Source: Platanthera guangdongensis (Eukaryota > Streptophyta > Magnoliopsida > Asparagales > Orchidaceae). From it: a stretch of 64,000 bases of DNA. Below, in pieces: positions 54,899 through 64,000 of the stretch. Below the pieces are notes generated by a model. That model made no database searches and was not told where the DNA came from. It was given only the letters and a program-made list of their open reading frames with translations. The DNA lies in contig CM077152.1 in NCBI GenBank assembly GCA_039583875.1, positions 20,559,538 through 20,623,537 on the forward strand. The letters are read 5' to 3'. The position numbers and the translations under genes were made by a program. Position 1 is the first letter of the stretch. Each line of letters starts with the position of its first letter.

Positions 54899-55515
54899 CA
54901 GCCCTGCCAGCTAGTGAGAGCCTGACAACGAGTCTACCCGGGGCCGAGTAGCACTCGGGGTCCCTTACCCCCCAGGCGAGCCTACGGACCTGCCAGCTAG
55001 TAGGAGCCAGGCAGCGGGTCTACCCGGGGTCGAGCATCACTCGGGGTCTTGCAAAGTCTCAACGAACCAACCCTTTCCCCCCAGGTGTGCCTACAGCCCT
55101 GCCCAGCTAATAAGAGCCTGAGCAGCGAGTCTACCCGGGGTCCACTACTACCACCATCGAGTGACTTCCAGCCCTGCCAGCTAGGTGAGAGCCTGACAGC
55201 GGGATATGCTCGAGGCCCACTACTACCACCATCGAGTGACTTCTAGCCCTGACAGATAGGTGAGAGCCTGACAGCGGGATCTGCTCGAGGCCCAAGGATG
55301 ACACCGAGTGACTTCCAGCCCTGCCAGCTAGGTGAGAGCCTGACAGCGGGATCTGCTCGGGGTCCACTACTACCATCATCGAGTGACTTCCAGCCCTGCC
55401 AGCTAGGTGAGAGCCTGACAGCGGGATCTGCTCGAGGCCCAAGGATGACACCGAGTGACTTCCAGCCCTGCCAGCTAGGTGAGAGCCTGACAACGGGATC
55501 TGCTCGGGGTCCAAA
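54899..55515. repeat. ~72-bp tandem array T5 in element D
   Basis: Eight to nine units of variable length (60-80 bp) with CCCTGCCAGCTAGGTGAGAG, CCTGACAGCGGGATCTGCTC and, in some, a GGATGACACCGAGTGACTTC part. The core is the reverse complement of CAGGCTCTCACCTAGCTGG, so relative to element D it points the same way as in the other arrays. It lies just before the 3' LTR of D. Confidence 0.9.
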
Positions 55516-55797
55516 TTCACTTCACTTCTTCATGCGAGCTCATTGCAATAGTATTGGCATGTTTAAAGAACTCTTATTAAAAATCAGAGCACCACTTACA
55601 TACCTTAAAGAAAAGAGCGCTTCAAATAGGTGCAAATCGTACTACGAGCGTTATGGGATTCCAACAACGTCTATAGGATGGGCCGACTCCGGGTATGAAG
55701 ACCTTCCACACAAAGTGTCAGCGCAAGACTCTGGTCGTCACCTGGTTCCACTTCTATTGCCATGATGTTCGCCTGAGTTCTTCTATGCTGGTCACTC

Positions 55798-55815
55798 TCC
55801 ATGCTCACCGCACCA
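55798..55815 (-). other. Primer-binding site of element D (tRNA-Phe type)
   Basis: On the minus strand TGGTGCGGTGAGCATGGA, three bases inside the right LTR; one base differs from the sites of A and B. Confidence 0.72.
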
Positions 55816-55818
55816 AAA

Positions 55819-57882
55819 TGTTGAAACCGAAATTCGGTCTCCTGTGGAGTTCGACCCTTGGGGAAGGGGTGACCGCGCACCTACTTCCCTCAAGAGAACG
55901 ATCTAAGCACAAGACTAGGAACATGAGGGACAGACCCAAGGTCTCAGCGTGGAGGACCCACCGCATACCCGGAAGACTAACAAACTCTTCCCCTCCCAAG
56001 CCAAGGGCTGAGCTAAGGCACCTTCAGAGGGCTCTCTTGGCCGACCGGAATATCTGAGGAGGATCTCAAGATCCACTCCTTAACTAAAGGTGCCACCTCG
56101 GGTCTATGTAAAATGTTCCTTGCCCGCCTTACTAATGGCGCAAAATCGCCCAGCAGCCCTACTCTACGCAGCCCCAATTGGGACGCTAACAGCGGAACTC
56201 CGCTATTCTGAAAGGATGACAACAGGCCATCAGGGGCTTCCCGGCATCTATTCCTCGGGGCCCACACGGGGGGAGCGGTTCACGAACACGCCGCTCGCCC
56301 AAGACAGGAGGAGTAAACTACATTTTCACAGGGCATCACAAATATGAAAAAATATTACAGGAATATAAATTCCATACTCAGCACGCAGGCCGGCAATATA
56401 AACAAAAAGGCCTTCGAGGGCCGGCACAAGCTTGGGCTTAAGCCCGCTACTCCCCGCCTGGTACTGCAACACCTGTACGCCAACGTCTCGACGAGCGGCG
56501 GCCAACTAGTCATCGGTCGGCTAATATAAGCGGGCCAAACATATTGCGCACACCCCCCTTTTTGGGGCTGTGGTGCGCATTCCCTGCAAGCAGCTAAGTA
56601 AACAACTTCCTCGGAGTCTTCTCCGGGAACCCCAGAACATCACCAATCCGGCTCACACGTCCGGATGGGCTTCACACAGCATGCCTAAACCCGTACTCGC
56701 GCTTCCGGGCACTAATGCAATTAACTGCGGGGACGTACACGTCAACCCGTCGGAAAGCTCCCTTCCCCCCACCCGTTGGTGGAGAGGGGCTTCCATACGA
56801 ATATGTAAACTGGAGGCTTCACCTGCCCAAGTTGAAACATCGTTACCCTTGTCGCGTGCTTGGCGGCGGGGCCGGGAGAGGAGCTCCGAGTCGATCCTAC
56901 TGCATGCGGTCGCGTCGGCGGTCTATCTCCACTCCAGGCCGAGCCTTGCTCCAGGCCGAGCCTCGCTCCAGGCCGAGCCTCGCTCCAGGCCGAGCCTCGC
57001 TCCAGGCCGAGCCTCGCTCCAGGCCGAGCCTCGCTCCAGGCCGAGCCTCGCTCCAGGCCGAGCTTGCTGCCGGGAGAGGGGGAGGTCGAGGTGTGCTGCT
57101 CCAGGCCGGGAAAAAGAGGGAGAGGGGCGGGGTTCTGTTGTTGGCCGAGAGAGAGAGGGAGGAGACGGGGCTTTGCTGCTTTGCCGGCGACGGGAGAGAG
57201 AGAGAGAGGAAGGGGTGGCCGTGCCCTAGCCTCGTCGGCGACGGGAGAGAGAGAGAGAGAGGAAGGGGCGGTCGTGCCCTAGCTTCGCCGGCGACGGGAG
57301 AGAGAGAGAGAGAGAGAGAGGAAGGGGCGGCCGTGCCCTAGCCTCGCCGGCGACGGGAGAGAGAGAGAGAGGAAGGGGTGGCCGTGCCCTAGCCTCGCCG
57401 GCGACGGGAGAGAGAGAGAGAGGAAGGGGCGGTCGTGCCCTAGCTAGGGGAAAAATCCTGATTCCCCCTGCTTCTATTTCTCCTTTTCCCTCCCGCTGTA
57501 CCCCGAGCCCCACCCTGCTTTTATTTTTCTTTTTTCTTTCCCGCTGTCCCCGAGCCCTCCTTTTTTCCCTTTCTCTTTTCTTTCTCTTTTTATTTCTTTT
57601 TTATCCCCCCTGCTCCACCCGATGCCCTCTCCTGCTGATCTCATCTCATCCCCCCTATATACAATATCATCCATATTATATAATATAATAATATATATAT
57701 TATATAATATTATATATATATATATATATATATAAATTCTAAGCACGCGCACAAAAAGCCTTCGCACGCACGCACGAGGGCCCACACGCCTCCGAACAGG
57801 GTCGCATCAACTCGTCGCCCACAACACGACCCTAGGCTGTTATTTGGGGAGGGTCCCACTCGCCCGGCTACGGGGTTGTACA
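55819..57882 (-). mobile_element. 5' LTR of element D (right)
   Basis: It matches the left LTR along its length with scattered substitutions and different numbers of CTCCAGGCCGAGC and GA-rich units. The (AT)n run is at about 57665-57735. Confidence 0.9.
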
Positions 57883-57887
57883 GTCTG

Positions 57888-58035
57888 GTTGATCTCTCTT
57901 ACGAGTCAAGAGATTATGACCCTAATTGATGTGAGGTCAAAAGATAATGTTACAGACGTCTTGACAAAAAACATAAATAGAGCTGTCATAATCAAAATAT
58001 CGGAAAAGATGAGATTAAAGTTCATAGAAATATGA
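57888..58035 (+). pseudogene. pol: K2 RNase H C-terminal end
   Basis: Final piece of the copia pol: LIDVRSKDNVTDVLTKNINR, then EKMRLKFIEI and a stop at 58033-58035. Joined in order to 52350-52520. Confidence 0.82.
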
Positions 58036-58818
58036 AACTTTCCTCTTATATTTATGTTTTAATTGTAAGAACATATAGCTGTAACATTCAAACATCTAAT
58101 AATAGACTAAAAGCTCCAAATAATTTATTAATGAAAACTCAAGATGGTTGAATGCTAGTCATTTCACATTTGATGACTTAATATTTTTCTCATTGTAAGT
58201 TGATTCGAGAATTTTTCAACTGAGAATACAAAGTCATTGTACGAGTTAATCTAACATTAGTGAACATAGCACATTATTCCACATCTGATAATGTTACAAA
58301 TGACGGTGTGTCAAGTCATATGATAAAGTACATAGTGGTCACTAATGAGTAAGATAACAATATGTGATTTATTAAAATCATAACTTGACTGCTTCTACTG
58401 AGATTGTATAGAGATGTTGACAGTATTACTTTACCACTACTACAAGTAATAAGCTCATTTAGATAGAACTAGTTTACTTTGATACGTCACTGCATATGTT
58501 TATGAATTCATAGAGTCTAACTCATGAAATTTGTTACAGACACTGGTGAAGATGGAGGAAAGAAAATAGACTTTGACATGGATGATGATAATCTACTCTC
58601 TGAGTAGAATTGCTATACGTTTTGATCCATTGTTATTTTGTTTTTAGATTTATTTATTCCTAAGTAGCACTTTATGTTTGGATTTTTATGTTACTGTTTT
58701 TTGAAAACTCCTACTTATGTTTAACTATGCTAACTCTTATGAAAATGCATAAAGTCGAAAAATTTACTTTTTGTACTCCGAGTCGTACATGTTATTTGTC
58801 ACAAATATAGAAAAAGAT
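58036..58818 (+). other. K2 3' untranslated part
   Basis: AT-rich, no gene. A weak purine tract (AGAAAAAGAT) directly precedes the 3' LTR. Confidence 0.55.
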
Positions 58819-58992
58819 TGTTAATGTATATTTTGACAATTAACGGGTTCGGAGGCTTAACGGGTCGGTTCTGATACACGGATATATGATACCCGTAGAT
58901 ACTCCTAGGGTTTGCCTATTTATACCCACCTTGGGCCACGGGTAGGTAATTCCACTTTGATCACCATTTGGATGCTTCGAGTGACACTTTCA
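58819..58992 (+). mobile_element. 3' LTR of K2
   Basis: 174 bp, TGTTAATGTATATTTTGAC...GTGACACTTTCA, followed by acatt, the same five bases as before the 5' LTR. Confidence 0.9.
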
Positions 58993-58997
58993 ACATT

Positions 58998-60135
58998 TTC
59001 ATAAATAAGAGGTTAGTGTGGTTATGTGGCTATCTGCACACCATAACCAATTTACATGCATATTATAAGTAGTTTTATGGATATTCACACACCATAATCT
59101 ATTTATGTGTTATGTGCGCACTCATTACAGATATGGCTGTGTGCACATTGTAACTATATTATTTGATATACGCAGATCTCATGCATATTGTAACTATATT
59201 ATTTGATATACGCAGACCTCATGCATATTTTAGTTATACACACCCTGATATCTGACGCTTCATTATGCGAATTTTTAGGAAATTAATTACGAGCACACCC
59301 ATTACGGTATTTAGTTATGCACACCCCCATAATGTGTGGATGCGTTGATGACAGGGCGTGGTGATTACGCGACCACAATGGTTGAACAACGGAGGCCGGC
59401 TGGGCAGCGGCCGAGGGGCCAACCAGTGGAGGCCAACCGATGGTGGTTGGCAATGGGACCCGGAAGGAGGTGGTTTACGACGGGACCTAGCAGGCGAGGG
59501 TCGATTGGTGGAGGGGCCGTCCAGGAGGTCAGCCATTCCCGTTAAGGGGACTGGAGATCCAACCGGTCCGAGGGAGCCGGAAAGGCGGTTGGTCGTGTAC
59601 CCTAAGGGCACCAGCGATCTGACCAGCCTAAGGGAGTCGGTCGGGGGCGTGGCCACACGTACGGAACGTGCGACAGTGCCACCAAGGGGCCCGCAGCGCC
59701 GAGTGGCCGACCGCGTGCATGGCGCGTGTGGGCGTGCAGTCACGTGGCCTCCCCGCCGTGCAGCCATGGGGCCATGCGGCGGCGGTGAGCCGATCGGCCG
59801 ATCGCGTAACGACGGCTGGTGGGGAGCCGGTTGCCCAACCGCGTAAAATCAGGCGGAGGGCCGGTGGTGTGGCGGAGGACAGCGACGTGGACGCGCTCGC
59901 TAACGTCGTGCACGCATCCGGGTGGTTTGATCATTGATGAGGTTGACTTTGGTTAATCTCACTTAGCCTCCCCCCCCCCCCCCCAAATTATTGGGAAATA
60001 TGGGGAATTAATTATCCGCAACCTGGAATTCTTATAAATTGAGGGAGCTCATATTAACAGTAAAACTAATCCTAACAAAAGAAGGTGAAAATTCTACAAC
60101 CTCTGCACATTTTGTGCTCCGACCCACTCAGCTCC
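58998..60135. other. Non-coding DNA with a GC-rich island
   Basis: A 46-bp unit (GCATATTGTAACTATATTAT plus more) is repeated twice near 59135-59230. From 59330 to 59940 the DNA is strongly GC-rich with overlapping open frames up to 162 codons, but they lie on both strands and match nothing I recognise. A run of about 15 C is at 59970-59984. It may be a degraded LTR; this is not shown. Confidence 0.45.
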
Positions 60136-60143
60136 ACTAAAAC

Positions 60144-60824
60144 TAGAGGTGCAACTCAGACCGGTTTGGTTCGGTTCAGTTCCGCCCGAAACTAAGAACC
60201 AACCCATATAGCTTTGGTTCCAAAATTTTGGAATCAGAACCGACCCGTGGTACTAAATTATGGAACCAGATCCGAACCGTTTGGTTCGGTTCTCGGTTCG
60301 ATACCCATTTTTTAATGAATTATAATCCTGTCTAATTCTAACTTCATTCCAAGCAAAATACTATTAATAATAACAATATCAAAACATTATTTAATACTAA
60401 GTACTAACATAATAAGTAAGACATCGCATACTCTTTATCTCTTACATTTTCACTCACCATATCATTGTTGATTTTAGAGCAAATAAAATTGCAAGAGCTA
60501 TCCTGATTGAGCCTAGTAACAGATTTTTTTTCATATTGATTTCATCTCAGTTTGCACAGATATATATACAGGAAGTATTACATCACCTGCAACCTTTAAT
60601 CGTCAAAGATAAGTCTAATTGTACTAATGCTAAAAGTTTAATATTTCATTTTAATTATTTATTTGTGCCGGTTTTTGGGAACCAGATTGTTGGAACCAAG
60701 AACCGACCCGAACTACCGATTCTCTTATTCCTGCATCCAGACCCGAACTTAACAACACAAGAACCGATCTGAACCGACCAATTCGGTTCGGTTGTCAGTT
60801 CTTCGGTTCTTTTTGCACACCCTA
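60144..60824. mobile_element. Non-autonomous hAT-like element
   Basis: 681 bp with terminal inverted repeats TAGAGGTGCAA and TAGGGTGTGCAA, flanked by a perfect 8-bp target duplication actaaaac (60136-60143 and 60825-60832). Subterminal copies of GGTTCGGTTC and its complement GAACCGACC are frequent at both ends, as in many plant hAT derivatives. No transposase. Confidence 0.85.
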
Positions 60825-60984
60825 ACTAAAACCACTCCTCTAGTCCTCCTGAAACAAAAAATTAGAGTGGAAAATCTGGTTGGAGAAGAGAGAATTTTTA
60901 GTGGGGGCCCCATTGCTCACCCAAGAGGATGATCTTCGCTTGCCACTTAAATGAAGCCACAACGGCACCCTAAATAGAATCTAA

Positions 60985-62489
60985 GGCTTTATTTGGGGCA
61001 CCGTTTTCAAACCGAACTTTTTAACTGTTCTCTCCTTCGAATCTGACTTTTTAAAAGAAAGAATGAAGCTCCAAGGGTCAATTTCAAAAGGGAGCCACCG
61101 GTCTGATATGAAGCCGGAATGGAGTCAAAACGGTGCCCTAAATAACAACCGTTCAATTTCTCCCGATTTGAAACAGGAATGGAGGAAAAACGATGCCACA
61201 AATAGAGCTAGAGATGTCATGGTTTTGATTCTGTTCTGGTTCTATTAAAACCGTGAACCAAATCACTAAGGTAGTGGTTCTTCAAATTTTAACCAAAACT
61301 TTTTTGGTTTGAACGTTCCGATTCTGATTTCGGTTCTAACATAATTTTTGGAATCATTGTGTTAACGGTTCCAGTTCTGGTTCAATAAGAACCAAAATCA
61401 AGCCGACAACTAACAATTCGGTCCAGTTCTATGCGGTTCGTTCCGGTTCCGGTTCCAGTCAGTTCCAACCAGAGCCAAAACCAAACATTGGCGGAATGAA
61501 TGAGGGAGGTCAAAAATAAAACACCGGAGGGCAAAATAAACCCGTTCATTTTTTTTTGCAAGAGGAACTTCGAAGTCCGGGACAAGACACATGAATTTCT
61601 TATTTCGCATTATGTAGAGGAGGGGGGGGGGGTATTTTTTGTATAATATGGTAAGTATGGCTGAAAGTTAAAAACTAAAACCGCATCAGACCGCACCGAT
61701 TTTAAACCACACTGAACGGTCTGGTTGTGGAGCTGTTTTGTTGGTTCAAAACCGCATAGTTTGTGGTGCGTTTTTTTGCGGTGCAAAACCTACAAAATCA
61801 CACAACGCTGTTATTATTACAAATATAATTTTTTTAGGTTATTGCATTATTCATACATTTTATTTGAGCTAAAAAACATCACATATTTCATTTATATCAA
61901 TTAAACATGCTTCAAATTCAATAGGTCATACCCCAATACTATATAGGACTGTCTTGGTTTATGTTATTTGACGTGAATTGTTTTATTGTTTTAGCAAAAA
62001 ACGACTACAAACCGTATCAATGTCAAACCACACAATACCGTTTTGATGTTGTGCGATTTTGTTTAGTTAAAAACCAATCCCTTTTGGTGAGATTGTGGTT
62101 TGAGTTCAAAGCATGTCAAACCGCTCCAATTTCACATTTAGTAAATATAGATATTACTCATATTAGTATATTACAGATAAATTCTAAAAAATAACAATAT
62201 TATATGAATATTAATTAAATATTATAAAAATAATAGTAAACAGGACGCGGTTCGGTTCTGCTTTAGTCCGGTACAGATCGGGTCTAAGAATCCTGAAACT
62301 GTTCGAGACTTGCATGTTACGGTTCCGGTCCGGATAATAAAATGAAAGAATCACAATCAGACTAAAGTTGTTCACGGTTCCAGAATTCAAACCGGAACCT
62401 GATTATTCGCGAATGGTTCTGTCCGATTTTTTTGTTATTACGATTCGTTTTGCGGTTTTCAATTTTAAGTGACAGCTCTAAACAGAGCC
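60985..62489. mobile_element. Tourist-like MITE, split by a second hAT-like element
   Basis: The left end GGCTTTATTTGGGGCACCG and the complement of the right end, GGCTCTATTTGTGGCATCG, match at 16 of 19 bases. Flanking TAA lies at 60982-60984 and 62490-62492, the target of PIF/Harbinger-type elements. Without the insertion it is about 225 bp, with an internal copy of the terminal repeat near 61130. Confidence 0.72.
61209..62480. mobile_element. Second hAT-like element, nested in the MITE
   Basis: Terminal repeats TAGAGATGTCA and TAGAGCTGTCA. Flanks aatagagc (61201-61208) and aacagagc (62481-62488) agree at 7 of 8. GGTTC and AACCGC words are frequent throughout. The AT-rich middle, 61660-62220, may be yet another insertion, but I found no clear ends. 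No transposase. Confidence 0.7.
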
Positions 62490-62492
62490 TAA

Positions 62493-63099
62493 GTTTATGC
62501 GGTGGATTTTTGTTGCTCACTCATCCACGGGGGTTCATTCGACATAATTGTTATCCGCTAACCACTGTTTTATAACTTAGCTATCCGCAAACATAATTGT
62601 TATCCGCAAACCACTATTTTATAAATTAGCTATCCGCAAACATAATTGTTAGCCGCAATAATGCCACCACAAATACATAGATATTAATAAACTTCCCAAA
62701 ACATCATCATAATGTAATTAATTTCGGTTTTTCTAAAGTCTATACGAACATAATTAACATTCAAAATAAGTCATAATTGTAGCCTAATATGACATTGCTT
62801 CACACCGACGGTTTAACTTGTAAAAATGAAGAAGAAAATAATATTAATATGTTGAACTAAAACCTATAGAATATGTTTTAATATTAATATTAGTAGTCCA
62901 AAATTTTGGCAAAACTAGACCTTTAAAGTTTCCTTGAAAATATTTAGCATCATTTTTTGCCTAATTTGTAAATGTATGTCTGTCAGTCTTTTTGCCTGCA
63001 TATGAAGAAAAATTAATATTAGTAGTTGTAACATGACCATTTGAAAAAAAAACTTTAAGTGAAATTGCATAAAAAATTTATACATACCACTTTTCATTA
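62493..63099. other. AT-rich DNA with a short tandem repeat
   Basis: Two and a half units of about 60 bp with ACATAATTGTTATCCGCAA and CTATTTTATAAATTAGC at 62539-62660. The minus-strand stretch below 63103 may be an intron and a last exon of the OTU gene (ag at about 63000), but this is weak. Confidence 0.5.
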
Positions 63100-63983
63100 T
63101 CAATTATCCAATGTCAGCAATGTACTTGATCTCGTTGCCGGCGGTGGTCCTTGCAACCGTTCGTTGTAATGCACTCTCCAATTTTTCGCAACTTGTTCGT
63201 GATATGTACTCCATGAAGGCAAAAGATGTCGCATCGGAGAGCAAACACTCAAGATTAGCCGAATGAAGTGATTGTTATTTACAAACCCAAAGCAAATAAG
63301 TGTTGGAACCTCCGGCATTGATGAATGAAGTGGAAAATATGTCAAACTTTGCGCCTTTGACAGTTGAACCATTGGTACATTGTAACATGAACAAATAACT
63401 AGTCTCATATCTGGTAGTATCATCCATTTATCAAATGACGCAATAGTTTCTATGCACTGTAGAGAGTCCAACAACTCTAATCTCCGGTTGCTACCATATA
63501 TATCATCGTACACATCACGCCGAGTTTCAAGCTCCCAATATAGATCCTTTCGTATTTGTTGTCAACCACCAATTACATTCAATGCATCACTAACTACTCT
63601 GAAACCACAATGACCGTCACCAGCAACGTCGTAGGCATCAACAATATGGGTAGACCAAAAGGGTGTAAAATGATGCCGAATCTTTATAACAAAATTTGTG
63701 TTTTTGCGAACCGGCAACTTCATTCTTTGTTTTTTTTTATTTCCGTGACTTTCTCCTCCAATAATGCATATTCAAAATGAGAAGGGAGGCATTTTGTAGA
63801 CAAAATGTCTTCCTTAAATTTTTTGTAGCTTCCCTTTGGCCTACCTTTTAACTTGATCGGTACATTTGGCTTCATAGTTTGACTCCATGTTGGATCTATA
63901 ATTTCTCTTAGTTTCCTTTTGATTTCTTTTTTTTGTTGTGCAGTTGAGTCATAGAATATTTTGGTCACCCCTTCAAGCTCCAT
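63100..63983 (-). pseudogene. OTU-domain protein of MULE type, broken
   Basis: The minus strand codes for a basic RGRPKGS-like motif (KGRPKGSYKKFKEDILSTK, from about 63860), then an OTU cysteine-protease domain: catalytic region DGHCGF at 63601-63618, the segment PMVQLSKAQSLTYFPLHSS and the His region FVNNNHFIRL near 63270. OTU genes with this layout are carried by plant Mutator-like elements (Kaonashi/KI-MULE), where the role is presumed to be a SUMO- or ubiquitin-type protease. Breaks: a frame change at the T-run near 63728-63738 and an in-frame TGA at 63562-63564. The 5' part lies outside the window. It could also be a host OTU gene; the layout favours MULE. Confidence 0.72.
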
Positions 63984-64000
63984 GTCTATATTATTCTCCA

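Larger units (their letters stand above)
52521..57882 (-). mobile_element. Element D: non-coding large-LTR retroelement
   Basis: LTRs 52521-54586 and 55819-57882 (about 2.06 kb each) flank an internal region of only 1232 bp. The target duplication gtctg is perfect (52516-52520 and 57883-57887), inside K2 RNase H. On the minus strand the LTR ends read TGTACAACCCCGTA...GGTTTCAACA, as in element A. The internal region has a primer site, array T5 and a polypurine tract but no gag or pol. It fits a LARD-like or other non-autonomous element that depends on proteins from a relative such as element B. That dependence is an inference. Confidence 0.88.
41107..58992 (+). mobile_element. Copia K2 with three nested insertions
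   Basis: The 5' LTR 41107-41281 and 3' LTR 58819-58992 are flanked by the perfect target duplication acatt (41102-41106 and 58993-58997). The LTRs are only about 175 bp. The coding part is cut at 44217 by S2 (44218-52344) and at 52520 by element D (52521-57882); S2 itself holds copia N. Without the insertions K2 is about 4.4 kb and lacks gag. The pol reading frame carries many stops and shifts. Confidence 0.88.

Noticed and set aside
59315..59846. 150-162 codon frames in the GC-rich island
   Set aside because: Overlapping frames on both strands, no recognised domain, no promoter or conserved start.

Overview
The window is nuclear DNA of a flowering plant and is almost wholly retrotransposon. 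The evidence is plant-type copia and Ty3-gypsy proteins, primer sites for tRNA-iMet and tRNA-Phe, hAT and Tourist-like elements, a MULE-type OTU fragment, and one plant GRAS gene. I could not settle the species or whether it is a monocot. The only convincing host gene is an intact, single-exon GRAS transcription factor of the SCARECROW-LIKE 8 type (36645-38459, +). It sits in a roughly 6.4 kb TE-poor island between two nests of transposons.

Left part, 1-13110: the end of a copia LTR, copia gag/protease/integrase (element 'copia A'), then the LTR and gag of a gypsy-like element ('element A') whose pol is deleted, then a 78-bp tandem array. The block 1385-7020 recurs at 7482-13110, ends exactly at a 500-N gap, and the copies differ mainly by 1-3 base indels, so this may be an assembly duplication.

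Nest 1, 13611-32093: two tandem arrays and the 3' LTR of a further gypsy element ('C'). That LTR is split at 15601/30859 by a solo LTR with palindromic motifs ('S1', 15602-30853). S1 is split by a 12.8 kb Tat-lineage Ty3-gypsy element on the minus strand ('B', 16188-28977). B has gag, protease, RT, two RNase H domains and integrase, all damaged, plus two intron-containing genes on the opposite strand, the second of the putative gypsy-type (PF04195-like) family, and a 112-bp array.

Nest 2, 41107-58992: a short-LTR copia ('K2', + strand, 175-bp LTRs, TSD acatt). It is interrupted in RNase H by solo LTR S2 (44218-52344, TSD ctagc), which holds a young, nearly intact copia ('N', 45766-51262, - strand, 382-bp LTRs with 2 differences, TSD gttta). 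K2 is interrupted again by a non-coding element with 2.06 kb LTRs ('D', 52521-57882, - strand, TSD gtctg). A relative of K2 (K1) lies truncated at 32356-34690.

Right part, 59000-64000: non-coding DNA, a hAT-like element with a perfect 8-bp TSD, a Tourist-like MITE split by a second hAT-like element, and a broken OTU-domain gene of MULE type at the edge. Elements A, B, C and D share LTR ends (TGTACAACC...TTCAACA) and polypurine tracts, A, B and D share a tRNA-Phe primer site, and all four groups carry arrays with a common core just before the 3' LTR. This suggests one interacting group of autonomous and non-autonomous elements.
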